In this document: positions 55,562-64,000 of the stretch, piece after piece | Numbering within the stretch: position 1 is the first letter of the stretch | Layout of the letters: each line of letters opens with the position of its first letter | Origin: Platycnemis pennipes | Lineage: Eukaryota; Arthropoda; Insecta; Odonata; Platycnemididae | Reading direction: 5' to 3' | Assembly (NCBI GenBank): GCA_933228895.1 | Contig: OW121856.1 | Coordinates: forward strand, 102,027,027 to 102,091,026 | DNA: 64,000 nucleotides | Made by a program: the position numbers and the translations under genes | Notes under the pieces: generated by a model | Seen by the model: only the letters and a program-made list of their open reading frames with translations | Told to the model about the DNA's origin: nothing | The model's database searches: none

Positions 55562-55850
55562 GCGGGGGTCATGGTGGTGTAGCCTTACAGGACGCCCCCA
55601 CCTAAAATCCTCATCATCATCAGTACTGCAATCCAAGGATTGGTTTACGACATCCCTCCTTTCTACCCTGTTCAGTGTTGATTCCCTCACGCCCTGACAT
55701 GTTTTCTCTTCCACTTCCTTCTTTATTTGCCCTATATACTTGTCCTTTGATTTTCCTCGCGGGTCTTTCCCTGCAATTTTCCCTCCTATTACATTTCCAG
55801 CTAAAATCCTCGCGAATCGATTTTCTGATTCGAGATTTTTCTTTCTCTAA
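55562..55850 (+). repeat. S2-family SINE interrupted by a LINE-A 3' end
   Basis: GCGGGGGTCATGGTGGTGTAGC and CGCCCCCACCTAAAATCCTC (left) continue, after the LINE insert, as CTAAAATCCTCGCGAATCGA and TTTTCTG. The continuous version CACCTAAAATCCTCACGAATCGAT is seen in the SINE at 57840-57870. The B-box part is missing from this copy. Confidence 0.8.
55613..55800 (-). pseudogene. LINE-A 3' end inserted in SINE with 11-bp target duplication
   Basis: The minus strand reads a GKIAGKDPRGKSKDK-like stretch, YIGQIKKEVEEKTCQGVRES and TLNRVERRDVVNQSLDCST, then a GATGATGATGA tail next to the left flank. CTAAAATCCTC is present at both 55602-55612 and 55801-55811. A short simple tail, severe 5' truncation and a flanking duplication are the expected result of target-primed reverse transcription. 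Confidence 0.88.
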
Positions 55851-56885
55851 TGCTTTAACTATCATCGTCAAATAGCTAGTGAAAGTTGTTGTAATATGTT
55901 CTTCTATATTTAAGTCTCTTAATTCCAATAAATAAAACCTATATTTTAACGATACAAGGAAACATAAAATTCATAAAATATGACATATATCGCCAAAACC
56001 TATATATTTTCACGCATTTAGAAATTAAGTGAAATAAAATACCAGTGGATAGTAGGTTGAATTGAAACAGCTGACTTCTATAGTAATTTCCCAAAAGACA
56101 AATAGGCTTTTCGTAGAGAAGCCATGGTTTGTAAGAGCTCTAACGGCTAAGTTTGTATCGCAATGTCTTACCTAAGATCATTCCCCTACGAAAAGTCAAA
56201 ATAGTGACCTTTGAGTTGCTAGGTCAACGCGTTACCAACATGACTACCTCGGCCGGCAAGATTTTCATTCTGTGTCTAACTACCTCCCTAAAAGTAATCC
56301 ATCAAGATACTTTAAGTTACTGGATTATATTTGTTGCGCCACATAAGTATTTCAATAGATGGCTCAGAGTTCCGTATCGCCCATTTCACGCAAGCCGGTC
56401 CACTAACGGAATGAATGCCGTCCTCGCTCCAGAAATAACCTCCCTCTCATTCCGGAATACTTTTCGTCGATCCTTCTCTCCACACCATTGCCTGCCATTC
56501 TCGCAGCGAGCAGGGAATGAGCAGATAACAACAACGCAGTGGAGGGAGGCCAGAGCGTCGGCCAATCAGCGTCCTCCAATTTGCCCCGTAACCGACTTAA
56601 TTACCCCTTGATAACGTATTAAGGAGGAGGGTCTCGGGACGATTAATAAGGAGGTTTCCCGTGAGAGGGTGCTGGGGCGGGTGGGTGGCAGCGAGACACG
56701 CCCACTCCTCAAGGCGACCGCACACGCCTCTCGTCTCCGTCTTCTCCCTTCGATTACGTGGGCGCTGATGGGATATTCGGTGCTCCAAATGAGCGATAGG
56801 GGGAGGTGAGGAATAAAGGATTCTCTCAAGGTTGGAGAGATTTCGAGGATCTAAACGGAGATAATTGCAGATTTGTACATGGATG
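55851..56885. other. no gene assigned; GC-richer 56380-56760
   Basis: A 152-codon frame (56153-56611) crosses AT-rich and GC-rich DNA with no domain. 56540-56780 holds CGTCGGCCAATCAGCGTC (a CCAAT-like word) and CpG-rich DNA, which could be regulatory, but there is no transcript evidence. Confidence 0.45.
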
Positions 56886-57066
56886 GCACCCTGTGGGGGT
56901 CGTGGTGACTTAGTGGAGGGGGCAGGGCTGGTGTAGTTCTTAAAGTACTGGCCTCCCACCGGGGGTGCCCGGGTTCGAATCCCGGCTGTGGAAGATATTT
57001 TTCATTGGTCATCCGACCACCACTTTTCTCGGGCTGAAAAATCGAGTACAGTACTCCGATAGCACA
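56886..57066 (+). repeat. tRNA-derived SINE (family S4), two head-like units
   Basis: GTGGGGGTCGTGGTGACTTA (56894-56913) resembles the S2 head. It is followed by a second tRNA-like unit GGGCTGGTGTAGTTCTTAAA...CCCGGGTTCGAATCCCGG (56926-56985) with good A and B boxes, then a body GGTCATCCGACCACCACTTT, CTCGGGCTGAAAAATCGAG and GTACTCCGATAGCACATTAA. Its end abuts the TIR element at 57071. Confidence 0.75.
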
Positions 57067-57070
57067 TTAA

Positions 57071-57586
57071 GGCCGGGATTATGATAAACATTTTCTGACG
57101 TGACGGAAACGGACGGCGGCCTATTTGAAGCTACAAGAATGGGAACGCAATTAAGCTAATTACGATGGCCAGACGATGACAAAGCCGCCGACGGACGTTG
57201 ACAAAAGCTTTTCAAGGTAAGCTTTCCCGTCACGTTGGTTTCCGTCAGCCAATCACGAGTGACTTGAAGATCAATTGGGGGTAAATGTTCGGATGAGGGT
57301 GACACTTTTAAAACATTTTTTCGACCACTGAAAATCGTCCTTTTTCGATGATATTTTCACAACACAACCTGCTGTGGTTACAATTCACTCATTCTATAAA
57401 GGTTTTGGAAAAAAGTAAAACGTACGGTTTTATAGCAATTCGAACCCAAGAAGTGAGTGTTCGCCGCGCCGCCATATTGGACCGCCGTCGATCGTGATAT
57501 ACCATCAACAATTGAGCCGCTACGTTGACGTTCACCGCCACCGTCCGTTTCCGTCACGTCATTAAACGTTCATCGTAATCCCCGCC
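57071..57586. mobile_element. 516-bp TIR element, TAA target duplication (PIF/Harbinger-type)
   Basis: TAA at 57068-57070 and 57587-57589 flanks inverted ends of about 50 bp: GGCCGGGATTATGATAAACA then TTTTCTGACGTGACGGAAAC and GGACGGCGG on the left, against GGCGGGGATTACGATGAACG then TTTAATGACGTGACGGAAAC and GGACGGTGG on the right (reverse complement). A 3-bp TAA/TTA duplication with G-rich TIRs fits PIF/Harbinger. There is no transposase, so it is non-autonomous. Confidence 0.85.
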
Positions 57587-57589
57587 TAA

Positions 57590-57765
57590 GCCTTGGTCCC
57601 TTTGGCGCCATTTTCGTTAGGAGCAGGGCAATGCCGACGCCGGGTTTCTCTCCACCCTTCCTTCTGCCCCTTCCATTCCCATCCTTGTGCCTTTCCTTCC
57701 GGTCTGAAGCGTCTTTTAGTGTTGAAAGTTGTGAAAAAGAGTTGAAAACACATATAAGTTACCTA
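57590..57765. other. no recognised feature
   Basis: C/T-rich 57640-57700, no motif. Confidence 0.35.
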
Positions 57766-57767
57766 GT

Positions 57768-58022
57768 GAGTAGTGTGCTGAGCTACCAATCCTAATGGTC
57801 CCGGGTTCAAATGCCTGGTAGAAACCTTTCTGGGTACCTCCACCTAAAATCCTCACGAATCGATATTCTGCGTCTTAGAACTTGGCAGGAAATCGCAGTT
57901 GGCCCAGGGAAAGGAAATGGCCCCACTACCCTGAATTTGTTATTTTCACACGCCAATTTTAGTACGGGGTGAGCTCTACCGTCACCTATCAAAAACCAAC
58001 CTACGGGTTGAGCTCTTTTTTT
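57768..58022 (+). repeat. tRNA-derived SINE (family S2)
   Basis: CCTAGTGAGTAGTGTGCTGA and B box CCCGGGTTCAAATGCCTGG are followed by the S2 body: CACCTAAAATCCTCACGAAT, GGCCCAGGGAAAGGAAATGG, CACACGCCAATTTTAG, GGGTGAGCTCTACCGTCACC and AACCAACCTACGGGTTGAGC, ending in a T-run (58017-58023). Confidence 0.85.
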
Positions 58023-58374
58023 TATAGCACACTGCATACTAGTATATGCGCGTAGACGGTGGTGAATGCTCACCATACAAACTACTAGGCTTAAAGAGGA
58101 TTAGTAAGTATATTTTAGTCGTTCTATACCAGTTTAAAAAATACTTAAAGAGCATACCAAGCATGCATAAATTTACTGTTAGTTGTTTTTGCTAAAATTT
58201 CTGGAACCAACATCCAACTATTGAGGCTACCTACAGATAAAATTGTAAATATACTATTGAATATCACCATGACTATCCAGACCATGAACAGTATGAGAAA
58301 AAAGAGACCATAAATCTTTCAGATCGGCAATCAATTTTCCTAATTTTATGTTTATGATCTGTTTTTTAATAGTA
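58023..58374. other. AT-rich DNA with no recognised feature
   Basis: No motif or repeat partner seen. Confidence 0.4.
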
Positions 58375-59395
58375 GAGTGGGTGGATTGGGATTCGATGCT
58401 TGGAATTCTGAAAGGAATTGGAGCTTCCTATTAGCCCGAAGAATTATCCACAGTCTGTAAAAAAAAAAGTAGCTGCGATTAAATCTGGACCCAGCTGTGA
58501 AGAGGCAAGAAGAGGATTACGACAAGGTTGTGTACGTTCTCCCATAATTTTTAATGTTTACATAGAAAGAACCGTCAATGAAATTAAAGAAAAGTCTTCT
58601 GGAGTGACTACCCAAGGAGAAAAAGAAAGCATGCTGCGATTCGCCGTTAATATAGCACTTATAGCAGACACAGAGAGGGATCTGAACCAGATTCTAGTAA
58701 CCATGGAAAGGACAATGGCCAGATGTCAGCTGAAGATAAATAAGAAGAAAACTAAGAAATTGGTGTGCAGCAAGAAAGAAGAGGCCAAAACCAATGTAAA
58801 ACTAGGAAAACACAAACTTGAAGAGAGGAAAGAGTTCTGTTACCTTGGAAGCATAGTAACCAACGATGGACGAAGCAAGGCAGAAATAGTAGAATAGCCT
58901 AGGCAAAGAGGGCATTCTATCAAAAGAAGAATCTACTTACAGCTGGAAATTCCTTACTTCTACAAGCGTAGAAGTAAGGAAACAATCCATCAGAACATAC
59001 AACTGGAGCATGTTTCTTTATGGCAGTGAGGTATGGACGATGACAGCAGCGGAGAAGAAAAGGGTAAAAGCATTCGAAATGTGGTGCTACAGAAGAATGA
59101 TGAAGATAAAATGGATCTAACGAGTGACAAACGAAGAAGTCTTAAGAAGAGTGGGAGAAAAGAGAAGTCTGCGGACAACTGTAAAAAGAAGAAGGGACAA
59201 CTTAATCGGCCATATCTTGAGACACGATGGCCGGATGAAGACAATCATCTAGGGAAAAGTGAACGGAAAGATTGGAAAAGGCAGGCCTCGTATGAGATAC
59301 ATGGAACAGGTTGTGAAGGATGTAAAAGAGAGGAGCAACGTCACAATGTAAAGGTTGGCCGATAGAAGAATAGAGTGGAGAGCTGCGTCAATGAT
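58375..59395 (+). pseudogene. LINE-B, RT end plus C-terminal region (longest copy)
   Basis: It begins in the RT palm (VDWDSMLGILKGIGAS) and, after a frame change, reads CEEARRGLRQGCVRSPIIFN, VYIERTVNEIKEK, MLRFAVNIALIADTERDLN, CQLKINKKKTKKLVC and EFCYLGSIVTNDGRSKAEI, ending the 159-codon open frame 58418-58897. The catalytic box is FAVN (58640-58651), so RT activity is lost. After TAG and frame changes come FYQKKNLLTAGNS, an inverted 14-bp duplication (TTCCTTACTTCTAC, then GTAGAAGTAAGGAA; about 58950-58981), FLYGSEVWTMTAAEKK, FEMWCYRRMMKIKWI, VTNEEVLRRVGEKRSLRTTV and GKGRPRMRYMEQVVKDVKER. The 3' tail is GATTATGATAATGA rather than the usual GATGAT repeat, and the AATCCTAGGATTG block is missing. 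Confidence 0.88.
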
Positions 59396-59397
59396 TA

Positions 59398-59650
59398 TGA
59401 TAATGAGTTCGATATATCTATCATCAGTAAAAATATCGTCTTGGAATTTACTTCCGAGATTAAGTCTGTATTTCAATTTAACACCTGATAATGGTCCCCA
59501 TTTAAGATCCTCTAATATAGTTTCACCTACATGATCATCGCACCGTTTCTTTACCAGTATTGCCAATCTTCGCTGCACACTCTCCAGTAAATTATTTAGT
59601 CCAGCCTCGCAAGGATACCAATACTGGGATACTATTATTAAACACCGTAT
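59398..59650 (-). pseudogene. LINE-F-like C-terminal fragment (inverted)
   Basis: The minus strand reads YPCEAGLNNLLESVQRRLAI, LVKKRCDDHVGETILEDLKW, GPLSGVKLKYRLNLGSKFQD and DIFTDD. This is the ...LNNELE.VQRR...LKW..L...R.K.RLNL..KFQD.IF.DD region also seen in LINE-F at 26.5 kb, in a divergent version. It directly abuts the LINE-B end at 59395. Confidence 0.8.
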
Positions 59651-60244
59651 AGACAGATCTATTTATTCATGAGATAAATACACCGCTAAATTTTACAGCC
59701 AAATACAAGGTTAAAAAAAAACTTTGACAAATAAGAAATTGCGATGTGAATAAATATGAAATCATAAAGTATTCCTAGTCAACATCGATATATGAAAACA
59801 GTATTGGAATGTGGTGTTTCGCTCCTCATCCTATGTTATAATAATAAGAATAAGAAACATTTACTGTCGTGGACTCATTGGTCATTTAGTCATTGATTAA
59901 TGAACAACTGAAAAATACAACTCAAAGATCCTGAAATAATATACATTAAATAAATACACAAAATTTCCACCTGTTACTAAGAACATTTAACATAAAACAG
60001 ATAGAACCATATGAATGGGGTTATATATAAAGGCATCACGACTAGTAAATGCTGATACGCACTTAGTGGATATAACAAAGTAATTGTATTAATTATATTG
60101 ATAAATAATTTCAATTTTTCATTTATAGTGGAAAGAGAAAACAGAAAAGAAAAAGAAACTAAATATTTCCACCCTGAGCATATAAGAGTTGGAATATGTG
60201 TATATAGTAGATCATAATCCAAACAGAATACAACAATCAAAATC
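59651..60244. other. AT-rich DNA with no recognised feature
   Basis: A minus-strand 89-codon frame (59977-60246) lies just 3' of the LINE-G fragment and is probably its untranslated tail or chance. Confidence 0.4.
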
Positions 60245-60620
60245 ACTTTTCATTTCAACATGTTAGAATTTATCAATTCTAAAACTTTTCTTTTAAAACG
60301 TGCGATGGATTTACATGCTTAAACATCATCAGTCAGTGAATTCCATCTGCGGGAAATAGACACTATGAACGATCTATGATACATCTCTGTACGATGGTGT
60401 GGGATCAATATATCGGAGAGATGAGTTCTTCTAGAACGTTGTTGTACATTTATTTTAAACATAAATTTGCTGAAAAAATAAGGCGGACATCCATACTTAA
60501 GAAATTTACATGCCGTTATTAGGGTAAAATAGACTCGTCTTTCACGTGCTTTTAACCATTTGAGATTTATGCATGCCTCACTTATGTGCTCCCAACTTTT
60601 AAGGTCGCATATATATGAGA
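60245..60620 (-). pseudogene. LINE-G (CR1/jockey-like) C-terminal fragment
   Basis: An open minus-strand stretch without an initiator Met reads CDLKSWEHISEACINLKWLK, ARERRVYFTLITACKFLKYG, CPPYFFSKFMFKINVQQRSR, RTHLSDILIPHHRTEMYHRS and FIVSISRRWNSLTDDV, followed by a stop and RFKRKVLELIN. The RERR...FTL......G.PPY....F and IPHHRTE.Y.RSF.V...R.WNSL...V motifs are the extreme C-terminus of CR1/jockey-like LINEs. The RT is absent. Confidence 0.82.
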
Positions 60621-60904
60621 AATATATAATATTATGCCTATGCTATCGAATAAGGTGACAATCAATTATCTCCCCAAATCATGTGCTATGAGCCTGAATT
60701 CAGAGATAGAGAGAGAGATGAAAACAATTGCAAAAGGTTATTCCTTGGCCAATACTCCTTCTCTCTTTGGATTTTTCCATCTCTTGCGGAGTTGGATTTT
60801 CTGCGTGACAATCATCTATTCTTCTCCTTAAGAAATGGAAAATTTCACCTTCGCTCGGCACTATATATACGAGAGATGCTGGCAGTGTGGGACTCAGATC
60901 GTCA
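60621..60904. other. no gene seen
   Basis: Two overlapping short frames without motif. Confidence 0.4.
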
Positions 60905-61680
60905 TTGACTTCTTTCGGCTAATCTCTTCATATTTACGAATTTCTTCTTTCACACATCCTTCATCACTTGTTCCATATATCTCATACGAAGCCTGCCTTT
61001 TCCAATCTTCCCGTTCACTTTTCCCTCGACGATAGTCTTCATCAGGCTATCATGTCTCAAAATATGACCCATTAAGTTGTCCCTTCTTTTTACAGTTGTC
61101 AGCAGACTTCTCTTTTCTCCTACTCTTCTTAGGACTTCCTCGTTACTTGCTCGGTCAATCCATTTAATATTCATCATTCTCCTGTAGCACCACATTTCGA
61201 ATGCTTCTACCCTTTTCTTCTCCGCTGCTGTCATCGTTCATCCTTAACTGCCGTAAATAAACATGCTCCAGATGTATGTTCTTATGAATTGTTTTCCTAC
61301 TTATACGCTTGTATTTCCAGCTGTAAGTAGATTAGATTCTTTTGATATAATTCCCTCTTTGCCTGGTCCACTCTACTGAATATTTCTTTCTTGCTTCGTC
61401 CATCGTTGGTTACTCGGCTTCCCAGGTAACAGAACTCTTTCACCTCCTCAAGTTACAGTTTTCCTAGTTTAACGTTGGTTTCGGCCTCTTCTCTACTGCT
61501 GAACACTAATATCTTAGTTTTCTTCTTATTGATCTTCAGCTGTAGGTAATCAGGCCATTGTCCGTTCCATGGTTATTAGAATCTTATTCAGATCCCTCTC
61601 TATCTCTTCAATGAGTGCTATGTCATCGGCGAATCTCAGCATGTTAATTTTTTCTGCGTGGATATTCATTCCATTTTATC
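60905..61680 (-). pseudogene. LINE-B, RT end plus C-terminal region, FADD intact
   Basis: From the right the minus strand reads KINMLRFADDIALIEEIERD, LNKILITMERTMA, a stop region, NKKKTKILVFSS-like sequence, the YLGS zone with frame changes, TKQERNI, FIRTYIWSMFIYGS, MTAAEKKRVEAFEMWCYRRM, MNIKWIDRASNEEVLRRVGE, KRSLLTTVKRRDNLMGHILR, HDSLMKTIVEGKVNGKIGKG and RLRMRYMEQVMKDV. The catalytic FADD (61622-61633) is the only intact one among LINE-B copies here, but frameshifts and stops downstream make the copy dead. The open part is 60950-61234. The 3' end stops at about 60905 without the usual tail. Confidence 0.88.
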
Positions 61681-61975
61681 TCCAAATATTCCAAAATTTA
61701 AAATACTGAATCGCAAACTTCTGAAGCAGTTCAAGGGGTGAGATAATGTTTAGTGACAATACAAATTAATGGTTTGTATTGAATCGTAAGGTACGAGATT
61801 GATATGAACTAAGTTTTAAAAAAATATAGCGCAGCCTCAATTCACAAGGATGAATGTTGCATCCCGGGGAAACAGTAATATTTCACCAACGTTGATTTGC
61901 GAGCCAACATCTCGGTATTTATTCCAATGACCGCTTTAGACTGACGATCCTCGCCGCTTGGTCGAAACGCCTACC
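61681..61975. other. no recognised feature
   Basis: AT-rich, no motif. Confidence 0.35.
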
Positions 61976-62569
61976 GCGATGAGATGAGTTAAGGGTTAGG
62001 ATAGCCGGGGAGAGAGAGAGTGAGGGTGAGAGAGAGGATAGGGACGGGTGCGATGTGTGCGGAGGTGGGGGTGGTTGGTTGTCGGATGGAGTAGCCGCAA
62101 AGAAGGGGTGAGTGCGGTGTAGGGTGGGGGGTGAGAAGTGTTGCGGAATGGAGCAGGGCCGGCGAGAAGACCGAGACCAGGCAGGCGTTAATGCCTGGCC
62201 GGCCGATACCCTCCAAAGCGCCAATAATCGGAACAAATAGATCCGTGGGATACGGGAATTACCGATGCCTTGTCCGAGGAGAGGCCTGGGTGTTACCGGT
62301 ATCCATGGAGACGAGGCAAGGATTACGCCCTTGCGGACGGCGATGGCATTTGTTGGAGGGGGGAGCGGACTTTGCTGTCGCCACGGGGAGGTGTGAGAGG
62401 GACTGGCAGCGTGGTTCTCTCGGGGAGCGGTCGGGTGCGGCAGTTTTGCCAATGGATGTGGAACGAGACGGACACATTAAGCGGGGGTAAGGTAATTGAA
62501 AACTGAAATTCGAAAAGAAACATTTCCTTATTTTTTTTCAACACGCATTAATATTTTTTATTCACTACA

Positions 62570-62570
<1 letters not shown>
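61976..62570. other. GC-rich, strand-asymmetric island; no gene assigned
   Basis: 61990-62150 is G/A-rich and 62150-62480 is CpG-rich. Long frames on both strands (up to 177 codons, minus 61919-62452) overlap each other and show proline/serine/arginine bias with no domain. A CpG-rich regulatory region is possible but unproven. Confidence 0.5.

Positions 62571-62606
<36 letters not shown>
62571..62606 (+). repeat. (CT)n microsatellite
   Basis: An uninterrupted CT dinucleotide tract of about 17 units follows a short C run. Confidence 0.95.
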
Positions 62607-62609
<3 letters not shown>

Positions 62610-63635
62610 CATCGATTCAAATTGTTTTGCTTGTAAATCGGATGACAATTTAATTTATTCAAAACGGATCAGTGAGTCGCGAGAAAAAAAAGGGAAAATT
62701 TGATGAAAATGCCATCCGAAACACAAGCGCGCCTGTGTGGGGGTGATTGATTTCAATTTTTTTTTATCTCGAAAGAGAGTAATTACCTTCCTCTCTTCGC
62801 GTGGAATTATAATCCCGAAATCGATGTCGGACATTAAGTATTCGTGATTTGACGGATGCGAGCCTGTCATTTTTTTTCAATCCACGCTTAACCTCGCCCG
62901 AATGTGTTCTTCACAATATGGATTGAACAGCAGAAAATGCGGATTGCATTACCTACGCATTATTTGTGAATTTTCAGGGAGTGGTATATTTACAGTTCTA
63001 AAATATAACATCTAAACTTCGATAAACATAATTTTTACTCTACTTGAAAACCATACCGTGAATGCATGACATATTCAACCGCTGAATCATAAAACTACTG
63101 AAAAAGTACTCATAAGATTATTTATAAATTTCCTCTAATTCTTTTACTAACGATTGTTTGTTTTTACTTTTGTGCCCAAAGTGTAAAAGTTCAAAATATA
63201 CATAAAAACAAGCAGTGGTACATATTCTTTTCAATGAACACAGCAAGCACAGTAGGACAATGTACAGCAACTTAAGCTGATATCACACGAAAATTATTCA
63301 TCCGTAAGAATACATAGATGAAAATCATTATGCTTCATAACCGGAAATCTAAAATTGACAATTTAGGGGATACAAACAAATGGATAAGGCCAAATTATTT
63401 TAAATTGAGTAGCAACCGTAAGAGGTAGATATTTACATTTCGGTCAGAGAATAATAGGTTGCAGATATGAGAATGAAAATTCACTTGAAAGGTGCATCAT
63501 TTTCAAAACTTCCGATTAGATGACCAGATATAATATATAAAATATCGTGCAAGCCAAAGCTATCGTGGAAGACGCAAAAGATAAACCTCATACGATACGT
63601 TTAACTCTCAATTGCCTGAATGGTGAAATCGTATT
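62607..63635. other. AT-rich DNA with no recognised feature
   Basis: No motif or repeat partner recognised. Confidence 0.45.
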
Positions 63636-63715
63636 ATCGAGGGCTTACATAATACCCTGCAAGCCACCACAAAGGGTAGAGGCAGGTGTACAGAGTAGTG
63701 CATCGTAGAGTGTTT
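63636..63715 (-). repeat. repeat V fragment (inverted)
   Basis: CATAATACCCTGCAAGCCAC, CACAAAGGGTAGAGGCAGG and GTAGTGCATCGTAGAG match, as reverse complement, the second half of the insert at 1217-1266. Confidence 0.7.
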
Positions 63716-64000
63716 AATTTATCACATGGTTTTCCTCGTTTCTTACAGTTTTGTTGAGCGCACTATTTTATATGCCCGTCACATCATAGCCACTAGACAA
63801 TTACCTACTTGCAGTGCTATTTTGAATAAATACATAAACACACAAAAAGGGCTGCCTCATCAAACTGCCGTGTAATTTACAAATCAATGCCAATGTTCCT
63901 CTTGCAGTTTTCGGTTGCCGACTGCCCCCAGGTTCGATACGGGAAGAGGTTGTAACATAACAATTGAGCCGCCGAGATCAACAATGCAATGTGCAAAAAT
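63716..64000. other. no recognised feature
   Basis: CCCCCAGGTTCGATACGGGA near 63924-63943 is B-box-like, but no A box pairs with it. Confidence 0.35.

Noticed and set aside
56153..56611. 152-codon protein
   Set aside because: No recognisable domain, no splice or start support.
56540..56780. gene promoter with CCAAT box
   Set aside because: A single CCAAT-like word in CpG-rich DNA without a start site or downstream coding exon is not enough.
61919..62452. 177-codon minus-strand protein
   Set aside because: Pro/Ser/Arg-rich, overlapped by frames on both strands in GC-rich DNA; no motif.

Overview
This 64 kb window reads as repeat-dense, AT-rich intergenic or intronic DNA from an animal, most probably an insect or another arthropod. 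The reasons are the co-occurrence of several non-LTR retrotransposon (LINE) lineages, a Penelope-like remnant, a mariner remnant, tRNA-headed SINEs and many short terminal-inverted-repeat (TIR) elements, together with the absence of bacterial gene organisation. The species cannot be fixed from sequence alone. I found no convincing host protein-coding gene, no rRNA, no free-standing tRNA gene and no CRISPR array. All credible coding homology is mobile-element debris, and most other long open frames lie in low-complexity purine/pyrimidine or AT-rich DNA.

Layout. 1-3255: LINE-A (runs off the left edge), broken by frameshifts, by a 124-bp repeat insertion inside its reverse transcriptase (RT), and by a 1,269-bp TIR element (1929-3197) flanked by a TA duplication. 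3256-4090: inverted pieces of LINE-B, the commonest family here, with further pieces near 7.9, 9.6, 35.4, 37.2, 50.3, 54.4, 54.9, 58.9 and 61.2 kb. 6.1-8.1 kb: repeat X split by a SINE, LINE-C and a second X copy. 10.0-10.8 kb: TIR element W. 11.6-14 kb: an inverted X copy, one arm of a 0.5-kb repeat pair and a TTAA-flanked MITE (short non-autonomous DNA element). 16.4-22.5 kb: direct repeats and four TIR elements. 23.7-24.9 kb: LINE-E, the best-preserved RT, with an intact YADD box and a single in-frame stop. 26.5 kb: LINE-F. 29.0-29.7 kb: a SINE and a second copy of repeat Y. 30-37 kb and 38-43 kb are mostly featureless. 37.3-38.0 kb: a Penelope-like GIY-YIG remnant. 42.9 kb: a long perfect hairpin. 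43.8-44.8 kb: TIR element and repeat arm B. 50.8-51.4 kb: a foldback element in a mariner remnant. 54-61.7 kb: clustered LINE and SINE fragments plus a TAA-flanked TIR element.

How it fits together. The window is a record of nested insertion. In three places the pre-insertion sequence can be rebuilt and target duplications read directly: TA at 1927/3198, an 11-bp duplication at 55602/55801 and TAA at 57068/57587. Two further insertions sit between unusually long direct duplications (87 bp and about 200 bp). The most unusual object is the 1929-3197 element, whose ends carry clusters of degenerate 11-bp near-palindromes of the form CTKAAWWTMAG. LINE clade names are not assigned where the sequence alone does not settle them.
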